A DNA stretch of 64,000 nucleotides from Gaetbulibacter sp. S0825 (GTDB lineage Bacteria > Bacteroidota > Bacteroidia > Flavobacteriales > Flavobacteriaceae). The position numbers were made by a program, and so were the translations under genes. Positions 51,690 to 61,240 of this stretch are shown one piece after another. The stretch is taken from positions 930,001-994,000 of the forward strand of contig NZ_JAATJT010000001.1 of the NCBI RefSeq assembly GCF_011777505.1. The letters are read 5' to 3'. The notes beneath the pieces were generated by a model. It did not search any database. It saw nothing but the letters and a program-made list of their open reading frames with translations, and was not told the DNA's origin. How positions within the stretch are numbered: position 1 is the stretch's first letter; each line of letters starts with the position of its first letter.

Positions 51690-52364
51690 ATGGATTACGG
51701 AAAAGAATTTGAAAAATTCGCTATAAAAGATCAAGGTATTAGCAGTACATATTACAACAAAATTATCAGTAGTATGTATCCAACTAATTTAACGCCAAAT
51801 ATTATTGAAGAACGTCAAATGAACATTGCTATTTTTGATGTATTTTCAAGGTTAATGATGGATCGTATCATTTTTATGGGAACTGCAATTAACGACCAAG
51901 TAGCAAACATTATTCAAGCACAATTATTGTTTTTAGAGAGTACAGATTCTTCAAAAGATATTCAAATATATGTTAACTCTCCAGGTGGAAGTGTCTATGC
52001 TGGTTTAGGAATTTACGACACTATGCAGTTAATTAAACCAGACGTAGCAACCATTTGCACTGGAATGGCAGCATCTATGGGAGCGGTGTTATTATGCGCA
52101 GGAGAAAAAGGAAAACGCAGCGGATTAACGCACAGTAGAGTCATGATTCATCAACCTTTAGGTGGAGCGCAAGGACAAGCAAGTGATATTGAAATTACAG
52201 CACGTGAAATATTAATACTTAAAGAAGAGTTGTATAAAATAATAAGTAAGCACTCAGGTCAAGATTACGACAAAGTCTATAAGGATAGTGATCGTGATTA
52301 CTGGATGAAAGCAGATAAAGCTTTAGAATATGGAATGATTGACGAGATATTATCTCGTAACTAA
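51690..52364 (+). CDS. clpP: ATP-dependent Clp protease proteolytic subunit
   Basis: 224 residues with a short N-terminal extension of about 40 residues before the core. The catalytic serine is S129 in CTGMAASMGAVL, the histidine is H154 in SRVMIHQPLGGAQGQASDI, and the aspartate lies in the later DSDRDYWM segment. VNSPGGSVYAGLGIYDTM is the conserved substrate-channel region. It forms the tetradecameric protease chamber used by ClpX, encoded 9 bases downstream. Confidence 0.97.
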   Translation: MDYGKEFEKFAIKDQGISSTYYNKIISSMYPTNLTPNIIEERQMNIAIFDVFSRLMMDRIIFMGTAINDQVANIIQAQLLFLESTDSSKDIQIYVNSPGGSVYAGLGIYDTMQLIKPDVATICTGMAASMGAVLLCAGEKGKRSGLTHSRVMIHQPLGGAQGQASDIEITAREILILKEELYKIISKHSGQDYDKVYKDSDRDYWMKADKALEYGMIDEILSRN

Positions 52365-52373
52365 TATAGAATT

Positions 52374-53606
52374 ATGGCGAAGGAAGAATTAGAATGTTCG
52401 TTTTGCGGTAGAAAAAAACCAGAAACCAATTTATTGATTGCTGGATTAGACGCACATATTTGTGATCGTTGTATCGAGCAAGCTCATGGTATTGTTATTG
52501 AAGAATCCAAGCAAATGGATTCAGGTGACTTATCTGCCGAATTAATGTTGCGTAAACCCCAACAAATTAAAGGGTTTTTAGATGAATACATAATAGGTCA
52601 AGAGTATACTAAAAAAGTAATGTCTGTCGCTGTTTATAATCACTATAAGCGTTTATTGCAATCTCCAACAGATGATGATATTGAGATTCAAAAATCTAAT
52701 ATCATGATGGTTGGTCAAACTGGAACAGGTAAAACCTTAATGGCAAAAACTATTGCTAAAATGTTAAATGTACCTTTGGCTATTGTTGATGCCACAGTAC
52801 TTACTGAGGCTGGCTATGTTGGTGAAGATGTTGAGAGTATTTTAACACGTTTATTGCAAGCAGCCGATTATAATCTAGAAAAAGCAGAAAGAGGTATTGT
52901 GTTTATTGATGAAATAGATAAAATTGCTCGAAAAAGTGATAACCCATCAATTACTAGAGATGTTTCTGGTGAAGGTGTGCAACAAGCACTTCTAAAACTT
53001 TTAGAAGGAACTGTTGTTAATGTGCCACCAAAAGGAGGAAGAAAACATCCAGATCAAAAATTTATTGAAGTAAATACCGAAAACATTTTATTTATAGCAG
53101 GAGGTGCTTTTGATGGTATTGAGCGTCATATCTCTAAACGTTTAAATATGTCATCTATTGGCTATAAGGCTTCTCATGAAGGCGAAATAATCGATAAGGA
53201 TAATATTTTACAATATATTATACCTAAAGATCTTAAAGATTTTGGATTAATACCAGAAATTATTGGTCGACTTCCAGTATTGACTTACATGAACCCATTA
53301 GATGCCAATACACTTAGAGCTATTTTAACAGAACCAAAAAATGCTATAGTAAAACAATACAAAAAACTATTTGCAATGGACGATATAGAATTATCCATAA
53401 CAGATGGTGCTTTAGATTTTATTGTAAAAAAAGCTGTTGAGTACAAATTGGGAGCTCGTGGCTTACGTTCGCTTTGCGAAGAAATTTTAACTGATGCTAT
53501 GTTTAATTTACCAAGTACGAACGAAACTAAGTTAAATGTTACAAAAGCTTACGCAGAAGGAAAATTAACTAAAACTAGACTTAAAAAACTAAAAGCCGTT
53601 TCTTAA
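52374..53606 (+). CDS. clpX: ATP-dependent Clp protease ATP-binding subunit ClpX
   Basis: 410 residues. The N-terminal zinc-binding domain has C8, C11, C30 and C33 ([12 protein letters not shown]). The AAA+ domain shows Walker A GQTGTGKT near 114, the pore loop GYVGEDVE, Walker [14 protein letters not shown] and sensor-2 region [27 protein letters not shown] is also present. It unfolds and feeds tagged substrates into ClpP. Co-transcribed with clpP and followed by a terminator. Confidence 0.97.
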   Translation: MAKEELECSFCGRKKPETNLLIAGLDAHICDRCIEQAHGIVIEESKQMDSGDLSAELMLRKPQQIKGFLDEYIIGQEYTKKVMSVAVYNHYKRLLQSPTDDDIEIQKSNIMMVGQTGTGKTLMAKTIAKMLNVPLAIVDATVLTEAGYVGEDVESILTRLLQAADYNLEKAERGIVFIDEIDKIARKSDNPSITRDVSGEGVQQALLKLLEGTVVNVPPKGGRKHPDQKFIEVNTENILFIAGGAFDGIERHISKRLNMSSIGYKASHEGEIIDKDNILQYIIPKDLKDFGLIPEIIGRLPVLTYMNPLDANTLRAILTEPKNAIVKQYKKLFAMDDIELSITDGALDFIVKKAVEYKLGARGLRSLCEEILTDAMFNLPSTNETKLNVTKAYAEGKLTKTRLKKLKAVS

Positions 53607-53671
53607 GCGTTAGGGAATACTGACTTTTTTCATCAGAAAAGTAATCTCTTTAATGAAAGCAATTATAAACT

Positions 53672-53699
53672 AAAACCACTCAAATTTGAGTGGTTTTTT
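53672..53699 (+). terminator. Terminator after clpX
   Basis: The palindrome AAAACCACTCAAA/TTTGAGTGGTTTT (53672-53697) is followed by Ts. The same stem core reappears at 57410-57433. Confidence 0.88.
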
Positions 53700-53776
53700 G
53701 TTAGTAATGGATTGCTTTGTTGAAAGTTAGAAAATTATAAACACCATAAAATAAGGCATCCTAAAATAATTTTTTC

Positions 53777-53784
53777 TAAATTTG
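53777..53784 (+). promoter_or_regulatory. -7 element of the lipoprotein esterase gene
   Basis: TAAATTTG matches TAnnTTTG exactly, 13 bases before the ATG at 53798. No TTG box identified. Confidence 0.5.
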
Positions 53785-53797
53785 AGAAAAAGCACTC

Positions 53798-54592
53798 ATG
53801 AAAAAGTTTAAGAACACACTGTTATTAATGGTTACAATATCTGCAATAGTAAGTTGTAGTAAGAATGAATCAGCTCCTACGCCACAAGCAAGAACAGCTG
53901 ATGATGTTATAGAAGATTTTCAAAATCTAGATGTACAGCCTGGAATTAATGATTTTCGATTAGAAACACTAGTAAAAGATACTTATTGGAGCTTTAGGGT
54001 TATTGCACCAGCAGATGCCACAATTGATAATTTGAGACCTTTAGTTATAGATTTGCATGGAGCTTCTGGAGGAAGTCCATCTGCACATCAAAATACAGAA
54101 TGCTATGTTGAAACTGGGTTGCAAACTCTAAATGCATTTATTATTAGTCCAAATGCAGGTTTTGATGAATGGTACGATTCTACAAACCAGCAACAAATTT
54201 TAGCGCTAGTAGATTTAGCAAAATCTAATTGGTTTATAAATCCGAGCCAAGTGATTATTACAGGATATAGTAACGGAGGAAACGGAAGTTGGTTTTATGC
54301 CGATTATTATCCTGAATTATTTTCAGCAGCGATCCCTATGGCAAGTTCTTACGATCCGGCGAGAAGCAGTGGAGAAGTTCTACCAATTGAAGTACCAATG
54401 TATGTAATACATGGTGAAGATGATGAGTTGTTTCCAATTGCAGAGACTGAAGCATTTGTAAACGAATCAATAGATGCAGGATCTAGTATCGAATTTGTAG
54501 TAGCTACTGGATTATCACATTTAGATGTTTGCGATTATGCTAGTTATTTAGCAGACGCAGCCACTTGGGTTCAAACCGAAATTTGGAATTAG
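53798..54592 (+). CDS. Lipoprotein alpha/beta hydrolase (PHB depolymerase/feruloyl esterase-like)
   Basis: 264 residues with a lipobox ending SAIVSC (Cys 20). The fold resembles LpqC-type secreted esterases: LVIDLHGASGGSPSAHQ with the oxyanion loop, nucleophile in VIITGYSNGGNGSW (Ser about 158), acid in YVIHGEDDELFPI, and His in GLSHLDVCDY. The N-terminal linker is Pro/Ala-rich. It is probably on the outer side of a membrane; the ester substrate is unknown. Its stop overlaps the stop of the convergent surface protein gene by 4 bases. Confidence 0.85.
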   Translation: MKKFKNTLLLMVTISAIVSCSKNESAPTPQARTADDVIEDFQNLDVQPGINDFRLETLVKDTYWSFRVIAPADATIDNLRPLVIDLHGASGGSPSAHQNTECYVETGLQTLNAFIISPNAGFDEWYDSTNQQQILALVDLAKSNWFINPSQVIITGYSNGGNGSWFYADYYPELFSAAIPMASSYDPARSSGEVLPIEVPMYVIHGEDDELFPIAETEAFVNESIDAGSSIEFVVATGLSHLDVCDYASYLADAATWVQTEIWN

Positions 54593-57318
54593 AGAACTAA
54601 ACTAAAATGCCCTTTGTAAGTAATGGCAGTATTGTTTTGGAGATCTGCGACACTTATGGTAAACCAATAATCACTAGAAGGTAATAATTTTCCATTATAA
54701 GTTCCGTTCCATCCAGAATTAGGTTTCATATTAATGAGTAGTTTACCATATCTGTCAAAAATATTGATATCCGAGAAAGTAAAATTATCATAATCTAAAC
54801 CTTTTACTCTCCAAGTATCGTGATACCCATCATTGTTTGGTGTTAAGAATTTTTGAAAACCAAAAACAAAAATTCTTTCTACGATTGTACCACACACATT
54901 ATTTACATAAACATCATAAGTGCCAGGAGGAACATTGTAAAAAGTGTTTTCTGGCTGGTAATTAAATGTAAAAACATCATCTATATTATTTAAAGCGTAT
55001 AGGTTATCGCTATTTTGAGCAGCTGAAATGGTTACAGTATTAGAATCTCCAACATCAACAGTAATACTATTTAAAACAGGAATGGTTGAGCTTAACACTT
55101 TAAATATTTTTTGCTTTTCGCAACCCGAAACATTATCTACAATGGTTAGCGTTACTGTTTGAGCACTTGGTATAGAGATTTGGTAATTTGTGTCGTTTGT
55201 ACTCCAATAGTAACTATAATTATTTTGCAAGTTTATTGGTATAGGTGCAGTTAATGTTATTGGAAAAGAATTATCACAAATAACAATAGTTTCTAGAGAA
55301 TTTAAGTCTGGGAACGTGCTAATAATTAAATTTATAGTACCTGAGCCATAACAATTCCCATTGTCTTCAACTTTAAAAAACAACATGGTTGCTCCAGTTG
55401 TGTAATTGTTTCCAGAAATGGCATTGTCATTTATAGCATTTTCAAGAGAATCGTATAAGGTAACAGTATATGTTCCAGCTGGACCTAGAGAATTAACAAT
55501 ATTATTTTTTATTTCATTTAGTTTAAATAAAGCAGTGCTATCTCCTAAGTCACAACCATATTCATTTATCGGAGGGATTACGTCGCTAGGAGTTGCAACC
55601 AATTCTATATTGCTTAAACTATAGCAATCATTTCCTATTTCAAATACTTTCGCTATAACAACTTGGTTAGCCGCAGTATTAGAAAAAATTGGGTCTAAGC
55701 CATTTTCATTTAATGAGTCTGAGTTGGCATCAGCTGCATTTAAATAAAAATAAACATTGAATCTATGAGATTGATTACTTGTAATTAAATCAATACTATT
55801 TCTTAGGTCAAATGTCGTTAAGCCATCTTGCGAGTTATTGTCAAATAAATCACATTTGTCTAATACAACGTTAGTGTTTATTGTAGGAGGTAAATTAAAT
55901 GTTATGTTTGCAAAACCTTCATATTTATTATCACACTCATCATGTGAATCAACAAAAAGTGAGTATGTTCCAATAGTATTAGTTCCATCACTATTAATAA
56001 TTAATTGATGAGGTGGCGATGGTGTTGGTATCGGTGTTGTCGTTGTGCCATCGTTAAATGCCCAGAAATAATCTGCACCAGGAATATCTGGGCCATTTAG
56101 TGTATAAGTGCTATCATAACATATGGCTAGGTCTGCACTTGTTTCGGTAACTTCTTCATTAGGATTTACAATGTTAAAATCGTTTACTATAAAGAACGAT
56201 TGAATAAAAGGAGGTAAACCTTGCATTACCTGTCTTCCATTTCCAAAATCGATATAATCCAACTCAAAATTACAATCATCACCTTTTAATTCAGGATTGT
56301 GTATCACGTCTAGATACTGCGTCCCAATTGTATATTCTTCGGGTATCGTGACATATATTTTTAAATCTGGACCTAGTTGTAAAGCACCTCTGTAGGCTAA
56401 TTCTGAATGTAGAAGGGACATTCTCGTTCTAAGATTTGTATCTTTTAAATCGAATTGATAAAGTTTGTAGGTATCAAAATCTAAAGTAGAAGCATATAGC
56501 ATATCGCCACTTGGTGAAAACTCAATACCATAAGGTGCTTCAGAACCACCAGAATTATATATCATTTCGCCATTGTTGGCAACAACCCCTGTACTATTGT
56601 TAAAACCGTATAAAAGCAATCCGCTTGTACTTGAAGTTAACCCTTGATGAGCTACAGCTAGTTTTTTTCCGTTGGGAGAAATTTTTAAATAGCCACGTGA
56701 TTGTCTTGACATAAAATCTACTTGAGAAATAACTGGTGTTGGGCTCACTCCACTCTCGGTTACTTTATATGAGTAAAACAAATTATCAACTAACGAAATC
56801 ACCCAATAGCCATCACAGTCAGCAGTTTCTACTGCTGTAATTTTTTCCGACCAAAAGCCTCCATCACTACTTCCAGATAAATCTGTAGCAACTCCTGAAA
56901 TATCGCCTAAACCATTGTTAAGTGATAAATCTACCGTGTAATAATGATATCCCGAAGGTTCTATAGTAGAGCCAACAGTAAATAAATAATAAATATTTGG
57001 ATATGTAGGATTGGGAACTATGATAGCTGATTGTGTACTAGATTCATCACCTAACAAATCGGTGCCATTTGGCATTGGTTGATGTGTTCTAGTCCATGCT
57101 GTTGAACCGTCAGAATAAAACAACAACCGTCCATTTGCATCAGAAATTGACGCACAACCTTCTAAGGTGTTCAAACTTCCTTGTTGAACTACTGGTCTAG
57201 GCGAATTACGATTAAACCTTAAGCCCATATTCTCACCAAAAAACCAGTTATTGGCTTCATTTTGAGAAAACATAAAAGTAGTGAACAACAAAAAACCTAC
57301 TAAAATCTTCTTTTTCAC
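54589..57318 (-). CDS. Type IX secretion type B sorted surface protein
   Basis: 909 residues from a GTG start. A signal peptide ends MFSQ, and residues about 20-380 have a beta-propeller-like pattern (NNWFFGENMGLRF at the start, RGYLKISPNGKKLAVAHQG, YGIEFSPSGDMLYAS). A PKD-like or immunoglobulin-like segment lies near 395-475 (ADYFWAFNDGT). Several beta domains follow. The type B sorting domain (gliding-motility-associated C-terminal domain) starts at FLTPNNDGYHDTWRVKGL near residue 820 and ends YKGHFSLVL. Such proteins are secreted by SprA and depend on PorP/SprF-like partners. The ligand of the propeller is unknown. Confidence 0.9.
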   Translation of the reverse strand: MKKKILVGFLLFTTFMFSQNEANNWFFGENMGLRFNRNSPRPVVQQGSLNTLEGCASISDANGRLLFYSDGSTAWTRTHQPMPNGTDLLGDESSTQSAIIVPNPTYPNIYYLFTVGSTIEPSGYHYYTVDLSLNNGLGDISGVATDLSGSSDGGFWSEKITAVETADCDGYWVISLVDNLFYSYKVTESGVSPTPVISQVDFMSRQSRGYLKISPNGKKLAVAHQGLTSSTSGLLLYGFNNSTGVVANNGEMIYNSGGSEAPYGIEFSPSGDMLYASTLDFDTYKLYQFDLKDTNLRTRMSLLHSELAYRGALQLGPDLKIYVTIPEEYTIGTQYLDVIHNPELKGDDCNFELDYIDFGNGRQVMQGLPPFIQSFFIVNDFNIVNPNEEVTETSADLAICYDSTYTLNGPDIPGADYFWAFNDGTTTTPIPTPSPPHQLIINSDGTNTIGTYSLFVDSHDECDNKYEGFANITFNLPPTINTNVVLDKCDLFDNNSQDGLTTFDLRNSIDLITSNQSHRFNVYFYLNAADANSDSLNENGLDPIFSNTAANQVVIAKVFEIGNDCYSLSNIELVATPSDVIPPINEYGCDLGDSTALFKLNEIKNNIVNSLGPAGTYTVTLYDSLENAINDNAISGNNYTTGATMLFFKVEDNGNCYGSGTINLIISTFPDLNSLETIVICDNSFPITLTAPIPINLQNNYSYYWSTNDTNYQISIPSAQTVTLTIVDNVSGCEKQKIFKVLSSTIPVLNSITVDVGDSNTVTISAAQNSDNLYALNNIDDVFTFNYQPENTFYNVPPGTYDVYVNNVCGTIVERIFVFGFQKFLTPNNDGYHDTWRVKGLDYDNFTFSDINIFDRYGKLLINMKPNSGWNGTYNGKLLPSSDYWFTISVADLQNNTAITYKGHFSLVL

Positions 57319-57618
57319 TTACTAAATGTATGAAATTCTAAATAAACAGTAGTTTTTATTGGGTGTAAGCTATTAAACTTAGACAAAATGAAAAGTTATT
57401 AAAATAAAGAAACCACTCAATTTTGAGTGGTTTATTATTTTGGATTATAATTAATGTTTGCTTGTAGGGTTTTTAATGTCTTGTGTCTTAATTATAGTTT
57501 AAAAGTAGTATTATAATCGAAAGAAAAAAAAGTGAGTCTCTATTTTTAGATGAATATAGGTGTATATTCGTTTAAAGAAAAAAGTGCGTTATTATTACCG
57601 ATAAAAAGCGCCCCGATT
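57319..57618. other. 300-base intergenic region between two minus-strand genes
   Basis: AT-rich with no credible ORF. It holds the hairpin at 57410-57433 and a 7-bp inverted repeat GAATATA-GGTG-TATATTC at 57552-57569. A weak -7-like TACATTTA on the minus strand near the start of the surface protein gene is the only promoter candidate. Confidence 0.5.
57410..57433 (-). terminator. Terminator downstream of the GH3 gene
   Basis: The palindrome AAACCACTCAA/TTGAGTGGTTT has T-rich flanks on both strands. It lies 186 bases after the GH3 stop and is likely its terminator. The stem is nearly the same as that after clpX. Confidence 0.65.
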
Positions 57619-59133
57619 TTAATTGTTTAATTCCAACAACTCATCCAAATAATCTCTTGAATTTGAAAGTCTAGGTATTTTATGTTGCCCTCCAAGCTTA
57701 TCTTTTTTCTTTAACCAATCATAAAATAATTGTGGTCTAGCCACATTTACTTTTGGTTGATTCAAAGTGATGTTGTTAAAGCGTTTCGCTTCATAGTCTG
57801 AGTTTAAAGATTGTAAAGCGCTGTCTAATAGCTGTTTAAAATTATTTATATCGACAGGAGGTGTTTTAAATTCAATAAGCCATTCATGTGACCCCTTTTC
57901 TTTGCCTTCCATAAAAATTGGTGCAGCTGTATAGTCAATGATTTCGGCATTGGTTTTTTTGCAAACATCTTTTAGGGCATCTTCAGCATTTTCAATAATA
58001 AGCTCTTCTCCAAATACATTAATATGGTGTTTGGTTCTTCCAGATACTTTTATACGATATGGACTTAAAGAAGTAAATCTAATAGTGTCCCCGATTTTAT
58101 AGCGCCATAATCCAGCATTGGTAGTAATAATGACTGCATAGTTTACATCTTTTTCAACGTCACTTAAGGGAATGACTTTTTCTTGAGGCGTTCCATAAGT
58201 AGACATATCTATAAACTCATAAAAAATTCCATAATCCAGCATCAATAATAATTCACTAGTATTGTTTTGATCTTGAATTGCAAAAAATCCTTCAGATGCA
58301 TTATAGATTTCGTAATACTTAAAATTTTTACTTGGCAAAATGGATTTATATTGGTCCATATAAGGCACAAAACTCACACCTCCATGAAAATACACCTCTA
58401 GGTTTGGCCAAATATCTAGTATATTTTGTTTTCCAGTTGTTTCTAATACATTATTTAATAGTACCAACATCCAGGAAGGGACTCCTGCTAAACTTGTCAC
58501 GTTTTCGTTAATGGTTTCATCAACAATGGCTTGCATTTTGTATTCCCAGTCACTCATTAGTGATACTTTGTTGCTTGGTGTGCTACTGAATTCTGCCCAA
58601 AAAGGCATATTATCTATTAAAATTGCTGACAAATCACCAAACGCAGTCCCATTTTCTTTATAAAGTTCTTTACTGCCACCTAAACGTAAACTTTTTCCTG
58701 TAAAAAGCTGAGAATCTTCATTGTTGTTTAAATACATGCACAGTAAATCTTTTCCTGCTGCATAATGACAATCTTCAAGAGACTCCACACTTACTGGAAT
58801 AAATTTGCTTTTTGCGTTGGTTGTTCCACTTGATTTAGCAAACCATTTAATTGGAGTTGGCCAAAAAATATTTTGAGTTCCTTGTCTTGATGCTTCAATA
58901 TCATTCTGAATATCTTCATACGAAACAATTGGAATTCTTTCGCTAAACGTTTTATAGTTTTTAATAGAAGTAAAATCATATTGTTTTCCTATTTGCGTGT
59001 CTTTGGCAGTGTCTAAAAGCGAAAAAAGCAACTCATTTTGTACTTCATTAGGGTATTTTAAAAACAATTCAATTTGATGAAATCGTTTTTTTAAAAACCA
59101 TGAAGCAATAGAATTTACTAAGGGAATTGGCAT
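57619..59133 (-). CDS. GH3-family acyl-acid amido synthetase-like protein
   Basis: 504 residues of the GH3 branch of the ANL adenylate-forming superfamily. The ATP motif is WFAKSSGTTNAKSKFIPVS near residue 98. YEIYNASEGFFAIQDQ and LWRYKIGDTIRFTSLSPYRIKVSGR are later signatures. Plant GH3 enzymes join jasmonate or auxin to amino acids; bacterial members are common in Bacteroidota with unknown acids. No signal peptide, so cytoplasmic. It stands alone between two intergenic regions and is divergent from the DUF2797 gene. Confidence 0.92.
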   Translation of the reverse strand: MPIPLVNSIASWFLKKRFHQIELFLKYPNEVQNELLFSLLDTAKDTQIGKQYDFTSIKNYKTFSERIPIVSYEDIQNDIEASRQGTQNIFWPTPIKWFAKSSGTTNAKSKFIPVSVESLEDCHYAAGKDLLCMYLNNNEDSQLFTGKSLRLGGSKELYKENGTAFGDLSAILIDNMPFWAEFSSTPSNKVSLMSDWEYKMQAIVDETINENVTSLAGVPSWMLVLLNNVLETTGKQNILDIWPNLEVYFHGGVSFVPYMDQYKSILPSKNFKYYEIYNASEGFFAIQDQNNTSELLLMLDYGIFYEFIDMSTYGTPQEKVIPLSDVEKDVNYAVIITTNAGLWRYKIGDTIRFTSLSPYRIKVSGRTKHHINVFGEELIIENAEDALKDVCKKTNAEIIDYTAAPIFMEGKEKGSHEWLIEFKTPPVDINNFKQLLDSALQSLNSDYEAKRFNNITLNQPKVNVARPQLFYDWLKKKDKLGGQHKIPRLSNSRDYLDELLELNN

Positions 59134-59177
59134 ATATTGGTTATCTTTACGAGGTCTAAAATAGGAAAAATCTTTTT

Positions 59178-59972
59178 ATGCAGTACCAAGGTGTGTTAAC
59201 AAAAATGGAAACTGAATTTAGCAGTCCAATTAATTATTATTTAGTGTTTGAATCGGATTTTATAAATATGAATCAGCTTCTGAATAAAACGCTAAAAATC
59301 AGTTTTGTAAAATTTCAATGTCTTAATTGTGGTTTAGATAAAACCATTTATAGGCAGGGTTTTTGTAAAAGTTGCTTTTTTGATATTCCACAAGCAGCTG
59401 ACTGGATTATGCGTCCAGAATTAAGTACAGCACATTTAGATAAAGAAGATAGAGACTTAGAGTATGAAAAAAAAGTCCAGTTGCAACCTCACGTAGTGTA
59501 CTTGGCTAACTCAAGTAATGTAAAAGTAGGCGTGACTAGAAAAAGTCAAGTACCAACGCGTTGGATAGACCAAGGCGCTCATGAAGCAATAGAAATTGTT
59601 GAGGTGCCTAACCGATATTTAGCAGGAATTACCGAAGTTGCTTTAAAAGAGCATGTGGCTGATAAAACCAACTGGCGAAAAATGCTTAAAAACGATATTG
59701 AAGATGAAAATTTAGTGGACTGGCGTGAACGACTCAAAGATTACATTCCTGATGAGGCAAAGGAGTATTATATTGCCAACAATTCTGAAACTAATATGGA
59801 GTTTCCTGTTTTAGCTTACCCCAAAAAACCGTCTAGTTTAAATTTGATTAAATCACATGAATACCAAGGAACATTAGTTGGCATTAAAGGACAATATTTA
59901 ATTTTTGAAGACGAAACCGTTTTCAATATTAGAGCTAATGAAGGATTGGTAGTTGATATTTCTATCAATTAA
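59178..59972 (+). CDS. DUF2797 protein with zinc-ribbon and GIY-YIG-like segment
   Basis: 264 residues. An N-terminal beta segment leads to a four-cysteine zinc site at C48, C51, C63 and C66 (CLNCGLDK, CKSC). At 105-160 the sequence HVVYLANSSNVKVGVTRKSQVPTRWIDQG, then a later TEVALKEHV with E153, resembles the GIY-YIG/T5orf172 layout: strand, second strand with KVGVTR, arginine, distal glutamate. DUF2797 has no assigned function that I know; nuclease activity is only a hypothesis. The C-terminal 50 residues are a small beta domain. Confidence 0.82.
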   Translation: MQYQGVLTKMETEFSSPINYYLVFESDFINMNQLLNKTLKISFVKFQCLNCGLDKTIYRQGFCKSCFFDIPQAADWIMRPELSTAHLDKEDRDLEYEKKVQLQPHVVYLANSSNVKVGVTRKSQVPTRWIDQGAHEAIEIVEVPNRYLAGITEVALKEHVADKTNWRKMLKNDIEDENLVDWRERLKDYIPDEAKEYYIANNSETNMEFPVLAYPKKPSSLNLIKSHEYQGTLVGIKGQYLIFEDETVFNIRANEGLVVDISIN

Positions 59973-60005
59973 AAAATCCCATTCAAAACTAATTTCAAAT
60001 GGGAT
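59971..60005 (-). terminator. Terminator downstream of rpsU (minus strand)
   Basis: The arms ATCCCATT (59976-59983) and AATGGGAT (59998-60005) form the stem. On the minus strand the A run 59971-59976 gives a six-T tail. It also lies at the end of the convergent DUF2797 gene. Confidence 0.8.
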
Positions 60006-60028
60006 GGATACTTTTATTTTATGAAATA

Positions 60029-60223
60029 CTAAATATCTTCTTGGTCTCTTAGACTTTGAATATAAGAAGCTTTTTGGATTTCACGGCGTCTTTTAACTGA
60101 AGGCTTTGTGAAAAATTGATTTTCTCTTAAATTTTGCATCACCTTAATATTTCTGTGCTTTCGTTTGTAACGTTTTAAAGCACGCTCTATATTTTCTCCT
60201 TCTTTAATAATAATTTTTAACAT
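60029..60223 (-). CDS. rpsU: 30S ribosomal protein S21
   Basis: 64 residues, basic, with the family pattern IIIKEGENIERALKRYKRKH at the start and KPSVKRRREIQKASYIQSL near the end. S21 aids initiation by contacting the anti-Shine-Dalgarno region. It is 31 bases downstream of rpoD on the same strand, so the two are linked, the reverse order of the rpsU-dnaG-rpoD operon of enterobacteria. Confidence 0.96.
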   Translation of the reverse strand: MLKIIIKEGENIERALKRYKRKHRNIKVMQNLRENQFFTKPSVKRRREIQKASYIQSLRDQEDI

Positions 60224-60254
60224 ATATATATTTATTAATGTTTTACTTTTAGGC

Positions 60255-61118
60255 TTATCCTAAATATGTTTTTAATACTTTACTTTTTGATGTATGTCGC
60301 AACCTGCGAATTCCTTTTTCTTTTATTTGCCTAACACGCTCTCGTGTTAATCCAAAAGAGTCGCCTATTTCCTGAAGGCTCATAGGTTGTTTTTGATCGA
60401 TACCGTAATAATGGCGCAAAACTACGGCTTCTTTTTCTGATAGCGTGTCTAAAGCACGATTTATTTCAATTGTTAATGAGTTTCTCATTAAATCAGCATC
60501 AGGTTTTGGCGATTCCTCCGACTTTACAACATCGTATAGTGTTGATGTTTCTCCATCTTTTAAGGGCGAATCCATAGATACATGCCTTCCAGAAATTTTC
60601 AATGACTGTTTAACGTTGCTAACTGAAAGGTCTAGATTAAGGGCAATTTCTTCTGCACTTGGCGCTCTTTCATGCGTTTGTTCTAAGAAAGAATACGCTT
60701 TATTTATTTTATTAATTGCTCCAATCTTATTTAAAGGAAGTCTTACTATTCGTGATTGCTCTGCCAATGCTTGTAGAATGGCTTGTCTAATCCACCATAC
60801 AGCATAAGATATAAACTTAAAACCTCTTGTTTCGTCAAAACGTTTAGCTGCTTTAACTAATCCAGCATTGCCTTCGTTAATTAAATCTGGTAATGATAAA
60901 CCTTGGTTTTGGTATTGTTTTGAGACTGAAACTACAAAACGTAAGTTAGCAGTTGTGAGTTTATCTAAAGCATCTTGGTCTCCTGCACGAATCTTTTGTG
61001 CTAACTCAACTTCTTCCTCAGCAGTAATTAATTGAATTTTTCCAATGTCTTGTAGGTATTTGTCAAGTGATTTAGATTCTCTATTGGTAACTTGTTTCGT
61101 AATTTTTAATTGCCTCAT
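60255..61118 (-). CDS. rpoD: RNA polymerase sigma-70 factor, primary type
   Basis: 287 residues, the short Bacteroidota primary sigma factor with no region 1.1. Region 1.2 is [27 protein letters not shown]. Region 2 contains [38 protein letters not shown] and [14 protein letters not shown] (-7 recognition). Region 3 has [16 protein letters not shown]. Region 4 has [22 protein letters not shown], the helix-turn-helix for the upstream box. It should recognise the TTG / TAnnTTTG elements noted in this window. Confidence 0.95.
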   Translation of the reverse strand: MRQLKITKQVTNRESKSLDKYLQDIGKIQLITAEEEVELAQKIRAGDQDALDKLTTANLRFVVSVSKQYQNQGLSLPDLINEGNAGLVKAAKRFDETRGFKFISYAVWWIRQAILQALAEQSRIVRLPLNKIGAINKINKAYSFLEQTHERAPSAEEIALNLDLSVSNVKQSLKISGRHVSMDSPLKDGETSTLYDVVKSEESPKPDADLMRNSLTIEINRALDTLSEKEAVVLRHYYGIDQKQPMSLQEIGDSFGLTRERVRQIKEKGIRRLRHTSKSKVLKTYLG

Positions 61119-61240
61119 ATATTATATTGCCGTTTTTAATTATACATCTTTATAACTTAACGTTTTTATTAAAAAATCCTAATAAATGAGGTGTTTTTAT
61201 TAAAAAAACTCTAAAAAAGAGCAAATTAGTAGAAGGAAGC

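Noticed and set aside
61162-61207. Direct repeat GTTTTTATTAAAAAA at 61162 and 61193, upstream of rpoD
   Set aside because: Low-complexity AT sequence; cannot be told from chance without comparison.
61202-61221. CTCT/AGAG hairpin with A and T runs as the terminator of the AsmA-like gene
   Set aside because: Only a 4-bp stem; too weak to call.
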